In this document: piece after piece, positions 31,220 through 39,611 of the stretch | How positions within the stretch are numbered: the stretch's first letter is position 1 | Layout: every line of letters starts with the position of its first letter | Origin: Streptomyces zhaozhouensis | Lineage (GTDB): Bacteria > Actinomycetota > Actinomycetes > Streptomycetales > Streptomycetaceae | Length of the DNA stretch: 43,238 nucleotides | NCBI RefSeq assembly: GCF_900230195.1 | Contig: NZ_OCNE01000031.1 | Location: 1-43,238 of the forward strand | Direction of reading: 5' to 3' | Translations under genes and position numbers: made by a program | The notes under the pieces: generated by a model | The model's database searches: none | What the model saw: only the letters and a program-made list of their open reading frames with translations | What the model was told of the DNA's origin: nothing

Positions 31220-31408
31220 ATGGGCGTCACCGTGCAGGACCGGCAGGCCGCCGCCACGGCGGCTGAGCGATCGAGGGCGGCGGCGGCCGCGTGGGACGCG
31301 CAGGTCGGTATCGCGCCGGCTGGCTCGACGCCGGACCCGGCTGCTGCGGCCCGGTTGTGCCGTAGCAACGCGGCCGCTTACCAGGAGATCGCGGCCGGTC
31401 AGGTCTGA
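31220..31408 (+). CDS. Small hypothetical protein, 62 aa
   Basis: The product is Ala-rich and helical (DRQAAATAAERSRAAAAAW, LCRSNAAAYQEIA), of unknown function. It is the first gene after the folded leader and the GntR-linked promoter, so it is probably under that control. A hairpin follows 19 bp after its stop. ATG 31220 has GGGAGA ten bases upstream. Confidence 0.6.
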   Translation: MGVTVQDRQAAATAAERSRAAAAAWDAQVGIAPAGSTPDPAAAARLCRSNAAAYQEIAAGQV

Positions 31409-31427
31409 CGGGCCGGCGGGTTGTCTG

Positions 31428-31450
31428 GCCACCCCGCGTGGCGGGGTGGC
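31428..31450 (+). terminator. Hairpin after 62-aa gene
   Basis: GCCACCCCGC and GCGGGGTGGC are perfect 10-bp arms with a 3-base loop. It may attenuate rather than end transcription, because genes continue on the same strand. Confidence 0.6.
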
Positions 31451-31514
31451 TGGAGAGCTGGTCGAGCCGGATGGCCGCCGCTCTACACCATCTGTCACCT
31501 GCCCAGACATGGGC

Positions 31515-31550
31515 GCAGCCCCACGCGACTGGCACTCGCTGTGGGGCTGC
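31515..31550 (+). repeat. Inverted repeat in leader of the CGYW protein gene
   Basis: GCAGCCCCAC (31515-31524) and GTGGGGCTGC (31541-31550) flank 16 bases, about 30 bp before the next start. Confidence 0.55.
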
Positions 31551-31582
31551 TCGGTGACCCATCTACTAGGGAGACGATCACC

Positions 31583-32119
31583 GTGGACATCACGATGCAC
31601 TACACGGGGCCCGAGGTCACCACCGGGGGCCTGATCCCGAGGCCGACGGCTGAGGACGACGCGTGCGTGCTGTGTGGGTACTGGCGCTGCCGGTGCGTGC
31701 AGCAGGTGGCGGACGTGGCGTGGGAGGAGGCGCTCGCGGCCCTCGCCGCCGACGTCGATGGCGAGCTGGAGGAGCTGGTCGAGGCGGCCCGGGTCGAGGC
31801 GCTGGTCGATTACGGCCGCCGGGTGCTCGGCACCGAGGTGGACGTCGCCGGCGTGGACGCGCTGGGCGACATGGTCGAGGCCGGGCTCATCAGCCCCGGG
31901 GAGCTGGCGGTGCCCGCCCCGGCCGTGCGGCTGCTCACGGCGGCCACGGCCTGGATCGGCGAGGACCTGGAGGACGAGGACGACCGGCGCGGCTACGAGC
32001 CGGAGGACGTGGTCGGGGCGCCGCGCTGCGGGTGGTCGACGGCCCCGGTCGGGCAGCGGATGCCGGACGACGAGGACGACGCCTGCCCCGGCTGCGGCTA
32101 CTGGCAGTGCCGCTGCTGA
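31583..32119 (+). CDS. Acidic protein with identical Cys-rich motifs at both ends
   Basis: The 178-aa product has DDACVLCGYWRCRC near its N-terminus and DDACPGCGYWQCRC at its very C-terminus, each a CxxCGYWxCxC metal-knuckle. Between them is an acidic helical segment (EEALAALAADVDGELEEL, EALVDYGRRVLG). The motif pair suggests zinc binding or pairing between the ends; the function is unknown. GTG 31583 has GGGAGA eight bases upstream; ATG 31595 is an alternative. A terminator-like hairpin follows. Confidence 0.65.
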   Translation: MDITMHYTGPEVTTGGLIPRPTAEDDACVLCGYWRCRCVQQVADVAWEEALAALAADVDGELEELVEAARVEALVDYGRRVLGTEVDVAGVDALGDMVEAGLISPGELAVPAPAVRLLTAATAWIGEDLEDEDDRRGYEPEDVVGAPRCGWSTAPVGQRMPDDEDDACPGCGYWQCRC

Positions 32120-32152
32120 CCACCACCCCCACAGCAACCCGGATTTGACCTG

Positions 32153-32181
32153 GTGAGGGCCCCCGGCGCGGGGGCCCTCAC
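32153..32181 (+). terminator. Hairpin after CGYW protein gene
   Basis: GTGAGGGCCCCC and GGGGGCCCTCAC are perfect 12-bp arms around GGCGC. Confidence 0.75.
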
Positions 32182-32200
32182 CCGCGTGAGGAGGGACGAG

Positions 32201-32965
32201 ATGAGCGAGACGCAGGAGATGACGACGGCGGTGCCGGCGGTGGCGTCCGGTGCCTGGACGGAGTGGGAGAGGGGGCCGCGTCCGGCGCGGGCGGGGTGGC
32301 TGCCGGTGGTGACGACGCGGGCCGCGCAGGCCCGCGCGGTCGACGCACTGGAGGACGCTCGCGAGGCCGCCGGCCGCTACCAGACTTGGTACGAGGACCA
32401 GGTGGCGCGCACGGCCCAGGAGCGGGTCTGGCGGGAGATGGCGGAGGAGCAGGCCGACCGCGAGGAGACGCGGGCGGAGCACGAGGGGACGTGGCGGGCG
32501 CGACTGGCCGCCCGCGTCGCCGATCTGGAGGCGGAGGCGGCGGACCGGCAGGCGGAGGTCGCCCGGCTCCAGGAGAGCGCGGTGGAGATGCTGCGGGAGC
32601 GGGACACGGCACAGGCCGAGGTGGCCGAGGCGCGCCGGTGGGTGGAGCGGATGATCGGGCTCCAGGCCGACCGGGCCGGGGAGCACGACCTGGTGGTGGT
32701 GCTGCGCTACGGCCGGCCGGTCGGCGTCTATCGGTCCACCAGCGAGGCCCAGGCCGCTGTCGACGCCGTGCGGAGCGAGACGGGCCCCTGGACGGACGGG
32801 GCCCGGGGCGACGACCTGACCACCCTGTCCTGGGCCACACGGAGCCTGGATCGGTGGCTGCGGGAGCAGGCGGGGCCGGAGACCTGGCCGCTGCTGGTCC
32901 AGGTGCTGCTGGGGCAGGCAGCCGGGGTGGACCTGGCTACCCGGCAGAGCTGGGGAGCGCTGTAG
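32201..32965 (+). CDS. Coiled-coil hypothetical protein, 254 aa
   Basis: Residues ~45-155 are a long charged coiled coil (ARAVDALEDAREAAGRYQTW, then EQADREETRAEHEGTW and EAADRQAEVARLQESAVEML). A compact C-terminal region follows (LVVVLRYGRPVGVYRSTSEA, WATRSLDRWLREQ). A GAGGAGGGA ribosome site precedes ATG 32201. It is probably a structural or regulatory plasmid protein; I do not recognise a family. It lies between the CGYW gene and the DUF2637 gene, all on one strand. Confidence 0.65.
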   Translation: MSETQEMTTAVPAVASGAWTEWERGPRPARAGWLPVVTTRAAQARAVDALEDAREAAGRYQTWYEDQVARTAQERVWREMAEEQADREETRAEHEGTWRARLAARVADLEAEAADRQAEVARLQESAVEMLRERDTAQAEVAEARRWVERMIGLQADRAGEHDLVVVLRYGRPVGVYRSTSEAQAAVDAVRSETGPWTDGARGDDLTTLSWATRSLDRWLREQAGPETWPLLVQVLLGQAAGVDLATRQSWGAL

Positions 32966-32971
32966 GGCCCG

Positions 32972-33322
32972 GTTCGGGGGCGCTGGTTCGAGTTTCGGAG
33001 ACGCCGGTGCCCCGGTTCGGGGGCGCCGGCGTCCGGTCGTGAGAGGACTGGATGTGAGCATCACGCAGGCTCGTCCCGAGGTGCCGCCTGGGGACGTTTA
33101 CGAGGAGACGCCCGAGGGCGTTTCGGGAGTGCCGGAGCCCGTTTCGGAGACGCCCGCCGTCGTTTCGGGGGCGCGGCTGGAGCGGGACGGCGAGACCGGG
33201 GCGACGGGGGTGGGAGGCCCGCCCGCCGGCCGCTCGGGGGCGGTCGTTTCGGAGACGCCCGAGGGCGTTTCGGGAGCGCCGTCCGCTGTTTCGGAGACGG
33301 CCCCGGCCGCTTCGGGGGCGGG
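32972..33322 (+). repeat. 21-bp-spaced TTCGG repeats spanning noncoding and coding DNA
   Basis: A motif close to TTTCGGAGACGCC or TTTCGGGGGCGCC starts at 32972, 32993 and 33014 (upstream of the start codon), then at 33121, 33142 and 33163, and again at 33247, 33268, 33289 and 33310, with 21-bp steps inside each group. In the coding part it yields VSETPEG/VSGAP heptads. The copies before the start codon suggest a DNA-level role. Confidence 0.7.
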
Positions 33323-34790
33323 GCGGGATCGGTCGCGTACCGCGCTTCAGTGGGGTGGCGGGATCGGCGGGGCGATCGTCGGCGCGATCGGGTTCAGCGG
33401 CTCCTACGGGGCGCTGCGGGACCTCGCCGAGCGCAAGGGGTTCGGCGAGTTCGCCCGGTTCTTCCCTATCGGGATCGACGCGGGCATCGTGGCGCTGCTC
33501 GCCCTGGATTTGTGGTTGGTGCGGGCGGGCCGGCCCTGGCCGGCGCTGCGCTGGATCGCCCACCTCATGACCCTGGCCACGATCTACTTCAACGCGTCCG
33601 CGGGTGAGCACACGATCCGGGAGGACCCCACGGCGGCCGCCATGCACGCCGCGATGCCGCTGTTGTTCGTGGCGGTGGTCGAGGCGTTCCGGCGCAGGCT
33701 GCTGCACGGGGATGACCGCCCGGAGGGCGTGCCCCTCTACCGGTGGCTGCTGGCTCCGTGGCGGACCTGGCGGCTGTATCGGCAGATGCGGCTGTACGGC
33801 CTGACCAGCTATGGCGCGTCGGTGGGGCGCCAGCAGGAGCTGGATGTCCACCGGGCGATGCTGGAGCGGGAGCATGGCGCCGCCACCCGCAAGCGGGTGC
33901 CTCAGGATCAGTGGGATCTGCTGCTGCCGCTGGAGCTGGCCCGCTACGGGCTGAGCGTCCAGGAGGCGCTGGAGCTGCCGGCCCGGGCCGCTGAGGACGC
34001 CCGGCGGCGTCGTGAGGCGGCTGCCGAGCGGGAGCGGCTGGAGCGTGAGGCGGCCGCGGAGCGGGAGACGGCGGAGGAGATCGCCGCCGCTGAGCGGGCC
34101 GCCGCGCGCGAGGAGGCGCGTCTGGCGGCCGATGGGCGGGTCCAGGCGGCTCAGGCCGCGCAGGCCGCTCAGGCCGGGCAGGCCGAGGTCGCCGCGCGGT
34201 CTCAGGTCGCGGCCGCTGAGCGCGCCGCTACCGCTGAGGTGGCCGCCGCTGAGGCCGCCGCCCAGGCTGCCGCCCAGGCCGCCGGAGCGGCGGACGTGGC
34301 CCAGGCCGAGGCGCGGCGTGAGATGGCCGCGCGGGAGGCTGCCGAGGCGCGGCGGGCCGCTGCCGAAACGGCTCGGGCCGCTGCCGAAACGGAGCAGGCC
34401 GCCGCCGAAAAGGCCCAGTCCGCTGCCGAAATCGCGGCCCGAGCCGCGCGGCTGGAGCGAGACCGGGAGCTGGATCAGAAGGCCGCTGCCGAGGCGCGGC
34501 GAGCCGCAGCCGAAGCGGAGCGGGACGCCGCCGAAGCGCGGCGGGACGCTGCCGAAATCGAGCTGCGGGCCGCCCGCCTGGAGGACGCCGCGCGGCTGTC
34601 TCCCCGGGAGCGCACCGTGCGCCGGGTGGCCCGGCTGATCCTCACCGAGGCCGGCGGCGCGCCCGAGGGGCTGCCCCTGGAGCGCATCGCGCAGGAGACC
34701 GGCGTGTCCTCGTCGGCGACCGCCAGCGAGTACCGCCGTGAGGCGGCCGCGCTCCTGGACTCCGGCTACCAGCCCGGGGAGGACGCCTGA
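33054..34790 (+). CDS. DUF2637 (Spd-like) membrane protein with coiled coil and C-terminal HTH
   Basis: The 578-aa product has a repetitive Ser/Glu/Pro N-terminus (~95 residues), then a DUF2637 membrane domain with about four helices (IGGAIVGAIGFSGSYGAL, FFPIGIDAGIVALLALDLWL, WIAHLMTLATIYFNAS, MPLLFVAVVEAFRRR). A ~230-residue Ala/Glu/Arg coiled coil follows, then a winged helix (RRVARLILTEAGG, LERIAQETGVSSSATASEYR). DUF2637 proteins occur on Streptomyces conjugative plasmids, often in spread or transfer clusters. The HTH implies membrane-anchored DNA binding. GTG 33054 was chosen for AGAGGA upstream; GTG 33039 is possible. It overlaps the next gene by 1 bp. Confidence 0.8.
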   Translation: MSITQARPEVPPGDVYEETPEGVSGVPEPVSETPAVVSGARLERDGETGATGVGGPPAGRSGAVVSETPEGVSGAPSAVSETAPAASGAGRDRSRTALQWGGGIGGAIVGAIGFSGSYGALRDLAERKGFGEFARFFPIGIDAGIVALLALDLWLVRAGRPWPALRWIAHLMTLATIYFNASAGEHTIREDPTAAAMHAAMPLLFVAVVEAFRRRLLHGDDRPEGVPLYRWLLAPWRTWRLYRQMRLYGLTSYGASVGRQQELDVHRAMLEREHGAATRKRVPQDQWDLLLPLELARYGLSVQEALELPARAAEDARRRREAAAERERLEREAAAERETAEEIAAAERAAAREEARLAADGRVQAAQAAQAAQAGQAEVAARSQVAAAERAATAEVAAAEAAAQAAAQAAGAADVAQAEARREMAAREAAEARRAAAETARAAAETEQAAAEKAQSAAEIAARAARLERDRELDQKAAAEARRAAAEAERDAAEARRDAAEIELRAARLEDAARLSPRERTVRRVARLILTEAGGAPEGLPLERIAQETGVSSSATASEYRREAAALLDSGYQPGEDA

Positions 34791-34993
34791 TGGCGCGTCG
34801 GCCGATCACCAGCCTGCGGGAGCCTGTGCCGGGCCAGATGGCCTGGGACAGCTCCGAGCCGCTGGTGCTGACCCGGTGCCCGGACCCGGAGCACCGGGAC
34901 CGGGCCTGCGGGCACTGCCGGGAGTGCGACACGTGCGCCGACTGCCGGCGGTGCGCCGGCCAGGGGTGCGTGTGCGCGTGTGAGCGCGAGTGA
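34790..34993 (+). CDS. Cys-rich small protein, 67 aa
   Basis: The second half holds ten Cys in close pairs (CGHCRECDTCADCRRC, then CVCAC), a likely multi-zinc knuckle. The first half carries PITSLREPVPGQMAWDSSEP, conserved-looking in plasmid proteins of this size. Its ATG overlaps the DUF2637 stop (TGATG), so the two are translated together and may interact. A strong hairpin follows. Confidence 0.7.
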   Translation: MARRPITSLREPVPGQMAWDSSEPLVLTRCPDPEHRDRACGHCRECDTCADCRRCAGQGCVCACERE

Positions 34994-35016
34994 GAGGTGG
35001 CGCCGGCGCCACCGGT

Positions 35017-35049
35017 GAGGGCCAGCCCGCTCGTATCGGGCTGGCCCTC
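35017..35049 (+). terminator. Hairpin after Cys-rich gene
   Basis: GAGGGCCAGCCCG and CGGGCTGGCCCTC are perfect 13-bp arms around a 7-base loop. Confidence 0.8.
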
Positions 35050-35114
35050 GCCGCAACCGCCGGAGCCTGTGACCAGCGTAAACGCGCTGGTCGACTACGA
35101 GAGATCGGGAGTAC

Positions 35115-35591
35115 ATGATGACGGATCAGCAGCAGGGGCGGTGGACGGCGGACCATCTGGCCGACGCGTCCACGCGGCAGATGTGGCTGGAGCAGCGGCT
35201 CATGGCCATCCAGGCGTCGGCTGAGGGGCTGATGCGGCTGGCGCAGGAGACCGAGGCGGACCTGCGGGAGATGCCGCTGGAGGGCGACCGGATGGGCCAG
35301 GCTCGGGTGCGTGCCTGGCGGACGGTGCACCCGCTGCGGTCGGCCTACCGCCACCTGCGGTCCGCGAGCAGCGCGGTGCAGCGGTTCGAGGCCCGATACG
35401 TGCAGGTCACGGAGGAGCTGCCCCAGCGCAGGGAGATCGCGGCCAGCACGAGGGCCCGCCGCGCGGCGGCCCGTCGGCGGCGCCTGGAGCTGGCCGCCGG
35501 CAACGTCGAGCGGCTGGCGGACCGCCAGGGCGCGACCGAGCAACAGAGCGCCGGCGCCGGCGGGGGCTTCTTGCAGAAGAAGGCCCAGTGA
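35115..35591 (+). CDS. Helical hypothetical protein, 158 aa
   Basis: The product is basic and almost all-helical (RQMWLEQRLMAIQASAEGL, LRSAYRHLRSASSAVQRFEA, ARRAAARRRRLELAAG). Two ATG codons (35115, 35118) follow a GGGAG site. Its stop overlaps the next GTG (GTGA). Unknown family; the Arg-rich C-terminus could bind DNA. Confidence 0.6.
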   Translation: MMTDQQQGRWTADHLADASTRQMWLEQRLMAIQASAEGLMRLAQETEADLREMPLEGDRMGQARVRAWRTVHPLRSAYRHLRSASSAVQRFEARYVQVTEELPQRREIAASTRARRAAARRRRLELAAGNVERLADRQGATEQQSAGAGGGFLQKKAQ

Positions 35592-35812
35592 CCGGCGGTA
35601 CGCGGCGGCAGCGGTCGGCCGCGAAGTCGGCGGCCTTGAGGGCGGCGAACTGGCAGCGGCAGCTGGAGGCGGCCGCGCAGACCGGCGACAACCGGATCAT
35701 CGCGGCCGCCTACCTGTCGGTCGCCCGGGCCGCGCTCCCGGCCGATCACCCGCTGTGGCCCCACCTCGTGGAGTTGCTGCGGGCGGCCGTGGACCGGGCG
35801 ATGGACGACTGA
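35588..35812 (+). CDS. Small hypothetical protein, 74 aa
   Basis: GTG 35588 overlaps the preceding stop, indicating coupling. The product is Ala/Arg-rich and helical (AALRAANWQRQLEAAAQ, IIAAAYLSVARAALPAD, LVELLRAAVDRAM). Function unknown. It ends the local gene pair before the noncoding stretch at 35813-35964. Confidence 0.6.
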   Translation: MTGGTRRQRSAAKSAALRAANWQRQLEAAAQTGDNRIIAAAYLSVARAALPADHPLWPHLVELLRAAVDRAMDD

Positions 35813-35903
35813 GCGTCGTCACTGTGCGTGACTCACATCGGGTGTGAGAGGTGGTGAGACGTGCGACAGACGCGCGCGTCACGCGCGCGTGTATCTAACA
35901 ACA

Positions 35904-35926
35904 GGCCGTCACGTCAAGTGACGGCC
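35904..35926 (+). terminator. Hairpin or operator before the 754-aa gene
   Basis: GGCCGTCAC and GTGACGGCC flank GTCAA. Outer bases match the 10650-10672 repeat (GGCCGTCA and TGACGGCC), so it might instead be a regulator site. An alternating ACGCGCGCGT pair lies just upstream (35872-35892). Confidence 0.5.
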
Positions 35927-35964
35927 GCGAATTCTTCAGAGAGCCAGAGAGAGGGTGATCGGGT

Positions 35965-38229
35965 GTGGGTGTGGTGCCTCGTATCCATCTGCCGGGACCG
36001 CTGAGTCCCCCCGGGGGCGGGGGCCCGGAGCCGCCGCCGAGGTTGGCGCCGGGGCTGCCGACGCTGACCCCGGGGGCGGGCGCGACGCTGCCGGCGCTGG
36101 TGCCGCCGCCGATCCCGCCGGTGCGTCCGGACCCGCCAGCGCCGCTGGCACCCGGGGGGCCGGCCGGTCCGGATGGTGGGCCGGTGGGAGGTGGGGACGG
36201 TCCGGGGCGGCGGGGGGCCGCCGGGGTGGGGATGGTCGCGGCCGCCGGGATCGCGGTGGCCGCCATGAGCGGCCTGGTGTCCACGGTGGAGCATCTGCGG
36301 GCGCGTGCCGAGCACTGGCGGGCCGCCCGCGCCAAGGCCGCCGCCGGCACCGGTGGGACGTCCAGCGGTGCCGGCGGTGGGGCGGTGGGGCATCGCTCCC
36401 CCGCCCTGTCCGGGGGCGTGCGTCTCCCCACCGCCGGCGGCGGTGGCGGTGGCCGGGGCGGTTTCGGGGCCGGCTCCGGGGGCGGGCGGGTGCCGTCTGG
36501 TCCGGAGTACGGCCGGTCCCGCACCGGCCGGAGCGGCTCGGGCGCCACCGGCGCTGGGGGTGGGACGTTCGGCCTCGGACGCGGCGGCGGGGGTACCTCG
36601 CCCTCGCTGGCCTCCGGTGGTGGCCGTGGCCGAGGGCCGTCGTCCGCGACCGGCCTGGGCTCGGTCGGCGCCGGGGCCGGCGGTGGTGGGCGGTCGCCCG
36701 CCACCGGGTCCAGGAGCAGCGGCTCCTCGTCCTCGTCTCCGTCCTCGCCCTGGTCCGGGGGGCGGGGTGGTGGCCGCACCGGCACCGGCTCGGGGGCTGG
36801 TGGTGGGTGGGGGGATCGGTCTCCGGTGGGGCCGCGCTCTCCTCACCACCACGGTCTGGGTGCCGGCGGTGGCCGGGTGGGGCTGCGGGAGTCCGGTCTG
36901 GGTGCGGTCGGGTCGGGGGGCCGGTCGGGGGCGCTGGCCGCTCTCGGGCGCCGCCTGGGACCCACGGGCCGGGCTGAGGCCGCCGGGGTACGGGCGGATG
37001 CTCGTGCTGATGCGTTGGATGCTCGGCACCGGCTGCGGGAGGCCCGTCACCGGGCCCGGGACACCAGCCGCTGGACGCGGGCCGGCCGGGCTGAGGTGGT
37101 CGACCGCCGGGCGGCGTCCCTGGAGAGCGCGACGGCCGCGTCGGCCCGGATGCGGGCCGCCCGCCAGGCGGCTCGGGAGCACCGCCGGACGGTGTGGTCT
37201 GAGCGGATGGACCGCTGGCGCGGCCGGCGGACCACGACCACCGCCGCGGCTCAGGCGGCCGGCCGGACGGCAGGACGGACGGCCGGCCAGGTGCGCACCC
37301 GCTGGACGACCACCCGCATGTCCTGGCAGTCCCGAACCCGCCGCTACACCACCACCGGCAGCTACGCCGGCGCGGGCGGGGGTGAGTCGTGGTGGGCGCG
37401 GCAGGCCCGCCGGGAGCGGTGGCAGGCCACGGCCCGCCAGCGCCGGGAGCGTCGGGCCCGCTCCCGGGCCCGTGCCTGGTACCGGCGCCACCACAACGGC
37501 GGCGGTGGGGCGTGGGGCGAGGGGGAGGGGTTGCGGCCGCCGCCCGGCTGGACCATGCGCGCCTCCTACGCCGCCTCGCAGGCCGGCCCGGCCCGGCGTC
37601 CCCGGCCGGAGCGGGCCGGGATCACCCGAGGGGTAGCGGCGCTGCCCCGGGTGCCGGAGCGGGCGGCCGGCCCCCGTCCCGGCACCACCGCACCCCAGCA
37701 GCACGATCAGCCGCCGCGTGAGCGGCACGACCAGGAGGAGCACGGCATGACCGCGACGGCGGTGGACCTGACCACCCCCACCACTCCGGCCCCGGCCGCC
37801 GCCGGCGGCGGCGTGTTGGGGGTGGTCGGCCAGGTGGACTCGGTGCAGTACGAGGGCGAGTCGGAGTTGTCGATCTACGACGTGATCGAGGCGGACGCCT
37901 CGATGGCTGAGGAGATCGAGGCCGGGGCTGAGCACGCCCGCCTGGTGGCGGAGCGGTGTGAGGTACTGATCGGCCACCTGGAGCGGATGCGCGAGGAGAT
38001 CATCGCGCTGCGCGTCCCGGGCCTGCTCCTGGGCTGGGTCGAGCGCCTGATGGAGCGTGCCCAGACCGTGCAGGCCGCGATGGAGGCCGTGGCCGCAGGG
38101 GTGCCGGCGGCGGCGGAGGCGATCCGGGAGGCCGGCGAGCAGGCGGCCGAGGTCTACCAGCCGTCTGCGGATGTGACCCGGGACCAGGGCCACGCCGCGC
38201 CGGCGGCCGCCGACTACCACGACGACTGA
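35965..38229 (+). CDS. Large Gly/Arg-rich protein, 754 aa, with possible internal start
   Basis: The N-terminal ~350 residues are Gly/Pro/Ser-rich disordered sequence around one hydrophobic helix (GVGMVAAAGIAVAAMSGLV). Residues ~360-560 are Arg/Ala/Trp-rich (RMRAARQAAREHRRTVW, WWARQARRERWQATARQRRE), suited to nucleic-acid binding. The last ~160 residues are an acidic helical domain (SIYDVIEADASMAEEIEAG, CEVLIGHLERMREEIIALR). An in-frame ATG at 37747 with GGAGGAG upstream could start that domain separately. GTG 35965 is the chosen start. No family recognised. Confidence 0.65.
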   Translation: MGVVPRIHLPGPLSPPGGGGPEPPPRLAPGLPTLTPGAGATLPALVPPPIPPVRPDPPAPLAPGGPAGPDGGPVGGGDGPGRRGAAGVGMVAAAGIAVAAMSGLVSTVEHLRARAEHWRAARAKAAAGTGGTSSGAGGGAVGHRSPALSGGVRLPTAGGGGGGRGGFGAGSGGGRVPSGPEYGRSRTGRSGSGATGAGGGTFGLGRGGGGTSPSLASGGGRGRGPSSATGLGSVGAGAGGGGRSPATGSRSSGSSSSSPSSPWSGGRGGGRTGTGSGAGGGWGDRSPVGPRSPHHHGLGAGGGRVGLRESGLGAVGSGGRSGALAALGRRLGPTGRAEAAGVRADARADALDARHRLREARHRARDTSRWTRAGRAEVVDRRAASLESATAASARMRAARQAAREHRRTVWSERMDRWRGRRTTTTAAAQAAGRTAGRTAGQVRTRWTTTRMSWQSRTRRYTTTGSYAGAGGGESWWARQARRERWQATARQRRERRARSRARAWYRRHHNGGGGAWGEGEGLRPPPGWTMRASYAASQAGPARRPRPERAGITRGVAALPRVPERAAGPRPGTTAPQQHDQPPRERHDQEEHGMTATAVDLTTPTTPAPAAAGGGVLGVVGQVDSVQYEGESELSIYDVIEADASMAEEIEAGAEHARLVAERCEVLIGHLERMREEIIALRVPGLLLGWVERLMERAQTVQAAMEAVAAGVPAAAEAIREAGEQAAEVYQPSADVTRDQGHAAPAAADYHDD

Positions 38230-38243
38230 GGAGAGAACACCAC

Positions 38244-38711
38244 ATGCAGATCGAGGAGAGCAGGGCCAGCCTCGTGGTCGAGCACCACACGGTGGAGATC
38301 ACCCAGCACCCCAGCGGAGGCGGGGGTGAGGTGGGGGTCATGCGGGAGATCGGCCGCTACGCCTCCCTCACCGGCCAGCTGACCATCGCCTCCGGCGCGA
38401 TGCTGTGGCTGTCGTCCGACCTGGACGGCGCGGTCGCCTACCTGGAGGACTGCGCTGAGGGCGTCGACGAGCTCGCCGAGCGGATGGCCGCCCTCGGGGT
38501 GACGGAGTCCATCGGCGCGCACCACGAGGCCGCCGAGATGATGCGGCAGGTCGTGGACGCCGTGCAGGCCGCCGCCGCCGAGGCCGCCGAGATGAGCCGC
38601 GAGCTCCAGCTAGCCCGCGAGGACCACGAGGCCGACTACGGCCCGGTCCACGACGAGATCCAGCGGATGCCGGCCCCCATGCCGGACCGGGGATTCCTCG
38701 CCAACCGCTAA
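38244..38711 (+). CDS. Helical hypothetical protein, 155 aa
   Basis: The product is helical and acidic (LSSDLDGAVAYLEDCAEGVD, EAAEMMRQVVDAVQAAAAEA), similar in style to the C-terminal domain of the preceding protein and perhaps a partner of it. GAGGAGAG precedes ATG 38244 and only 14 bp separate the genes, so they are co-transcribed. Unknown family. Confidence 0.6.
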   Translation: MQIEESRASLVVEHHTVEITQHPSGGGGEVGVMREIGRYASLTGQLTIASGAMLWLSSDLDGAVAYLEDCAEGVDELAERMAALGVTESIGAHHEAAEMMRQVVDAVQAAAAEAAEMSRELQLAREDHEADYGPVHDEIQRMPAPMPDRGFLANR

Positions 38712-38721
38712 CCCACCCCGT

Positions 38722-38756
38722 TGAGGGCCGTCACCAGCAGCTGGTGGCGGCCCTCA
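38722..38756 (+). terminator. Long hairpin before the membrane/FtsK gene pair
   Basis: TGAGGGCCG-T-CACCAGC pairs with GCTGGTG-G-CGGCCCTCA around a single A, a near-perfect 17-bp stem. Confidence 0.75.
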
Positions 38757-38789
38757 CCCACGACCAGGCCGAGAGGCTGGGAGGACACC

Positions 38790-39611
38790 ATGATCGAGGA
38801 GCTGCGGGACGGCGCGGGCCGGCTCGCGACCATCACCACCGCCACCGCCCTGACCGTCGGCGCAGCGACCGGCGACCCCATCGACCTGACCGCCGTCACC
38901 GGCCTGACCGTCGCCGCCGGCACCACCCTCGGGGCACTGGTCACCTGCCGGGGCGAGGCCACCCCCCGCCGCGCCATCGCCCGCGTCGTCTACGCCATCC
39001 CCGGCGCCAGCGCGCTGGCGCTGCTGGTGGCTGGTCAGACCGCCACGGCTGTCCGCTGGTGGGAGCCGGTCGCGGTGCTGGTGTGGGCGGCCGGGACTTG
39101 GGTCCTGCGGCCGGGCATGGTCGCCCGCCGCATCCTGGGGCGCGGCCCCCAGGTGCACGAGCAGCTCCAGGAAGAGCTGGAGGATGTCGGCGGGGAGCTG
39201 GCCGTCCCCGAGCCGGACGGCGCCGATGTGCTGGGCCCGGACGCGGACCACCCCCTGGCCGCCTGGTGGCGCGAGCACGCCCTGGACCTCGCCCCGGGCA
39301 CGTACCTGATGGCCCCGGCCCAGACCGGCCCGGACACCGCCCACGCCATCATCGCCTCCGGCGTGATGGGCGAGCCGGTGCCCGAGATCCCGGTCCCGAG
39401 GCTGTCCGCGCGGATGGACATCCCCACCGAGCGCATTCGGATCGGGCCCGTGGCCGGCCGGGGCGCCGGCGTGCGGCTGCTGGAGATCCTCCCCGAGGAC
39501 GGCGGCCCGGTCGACGCGATCGACGAGTGGGCGCAGCTGCGCACCGGCCTGGTGCTGGAGGACATCACCGTCTACGAGGAGACCACGACGACGAGGGAGG
39601 TGACCTCATGA
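38790..39611 (+). CDS. Membrane protein paired with FtsK-like ATPase
   Basis: The 273-aa product has two to three N-terminal hydrophobic helices (LTAVTGLTVAAGTTLGALVT, IPGASALALLVAGQTATAV, WEPVAVLVWAAGTWVL), then a cytoplasmic acidic domain with a DHPLAAWWREHALDLAPGTY stretch. It overlaps the FtsK-like gene by 4 bp. TraB translocases normally carry their own membrane helices; here the ATPase lacks them, so this protein may be its separate membrane anchor (inference). ATG 38790 follows GGGAGGACACC. Confidence 0.65.
   Translation: MIEELRDGAGRLATITTATALTVGAATGDPIDLTAVTGLTVAAGTTLGALVTCRGEATPRRAIARVVYAIPGASALALLVAGQTATAVRWWEPVAVLVWAAGTWVLRPGMVARRILGRGPQVHEQLQEELEDVGGELAVPEPDGADVLGPDADHPLAAWWREHALDLAPGTYLMAPAQTGPDTAHAIIASGVMGEPVPEIPVPRLSARMDIPTERIRIGPVAGRGAGVRLLEILPEDGGPVDAIDEWAQLRTGLVLEDITVYEETTTTREVTS

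Noticed and set aside
30944..33064. 706-aa minus-strand frame covering the folded leader and three plus-strand genes
   Set aside because: It has no motif, runs through several terminators and the operator, and opposes better supported genes.
35914..38220. Long minus-strand frame opposite the 754-aa protein gene
   Set aside because: The plus frame has a better start context, an overlapping operon layout and a well-formed C-terminal helical domain; the minus frame is Pro/Arg/Gly shadow.
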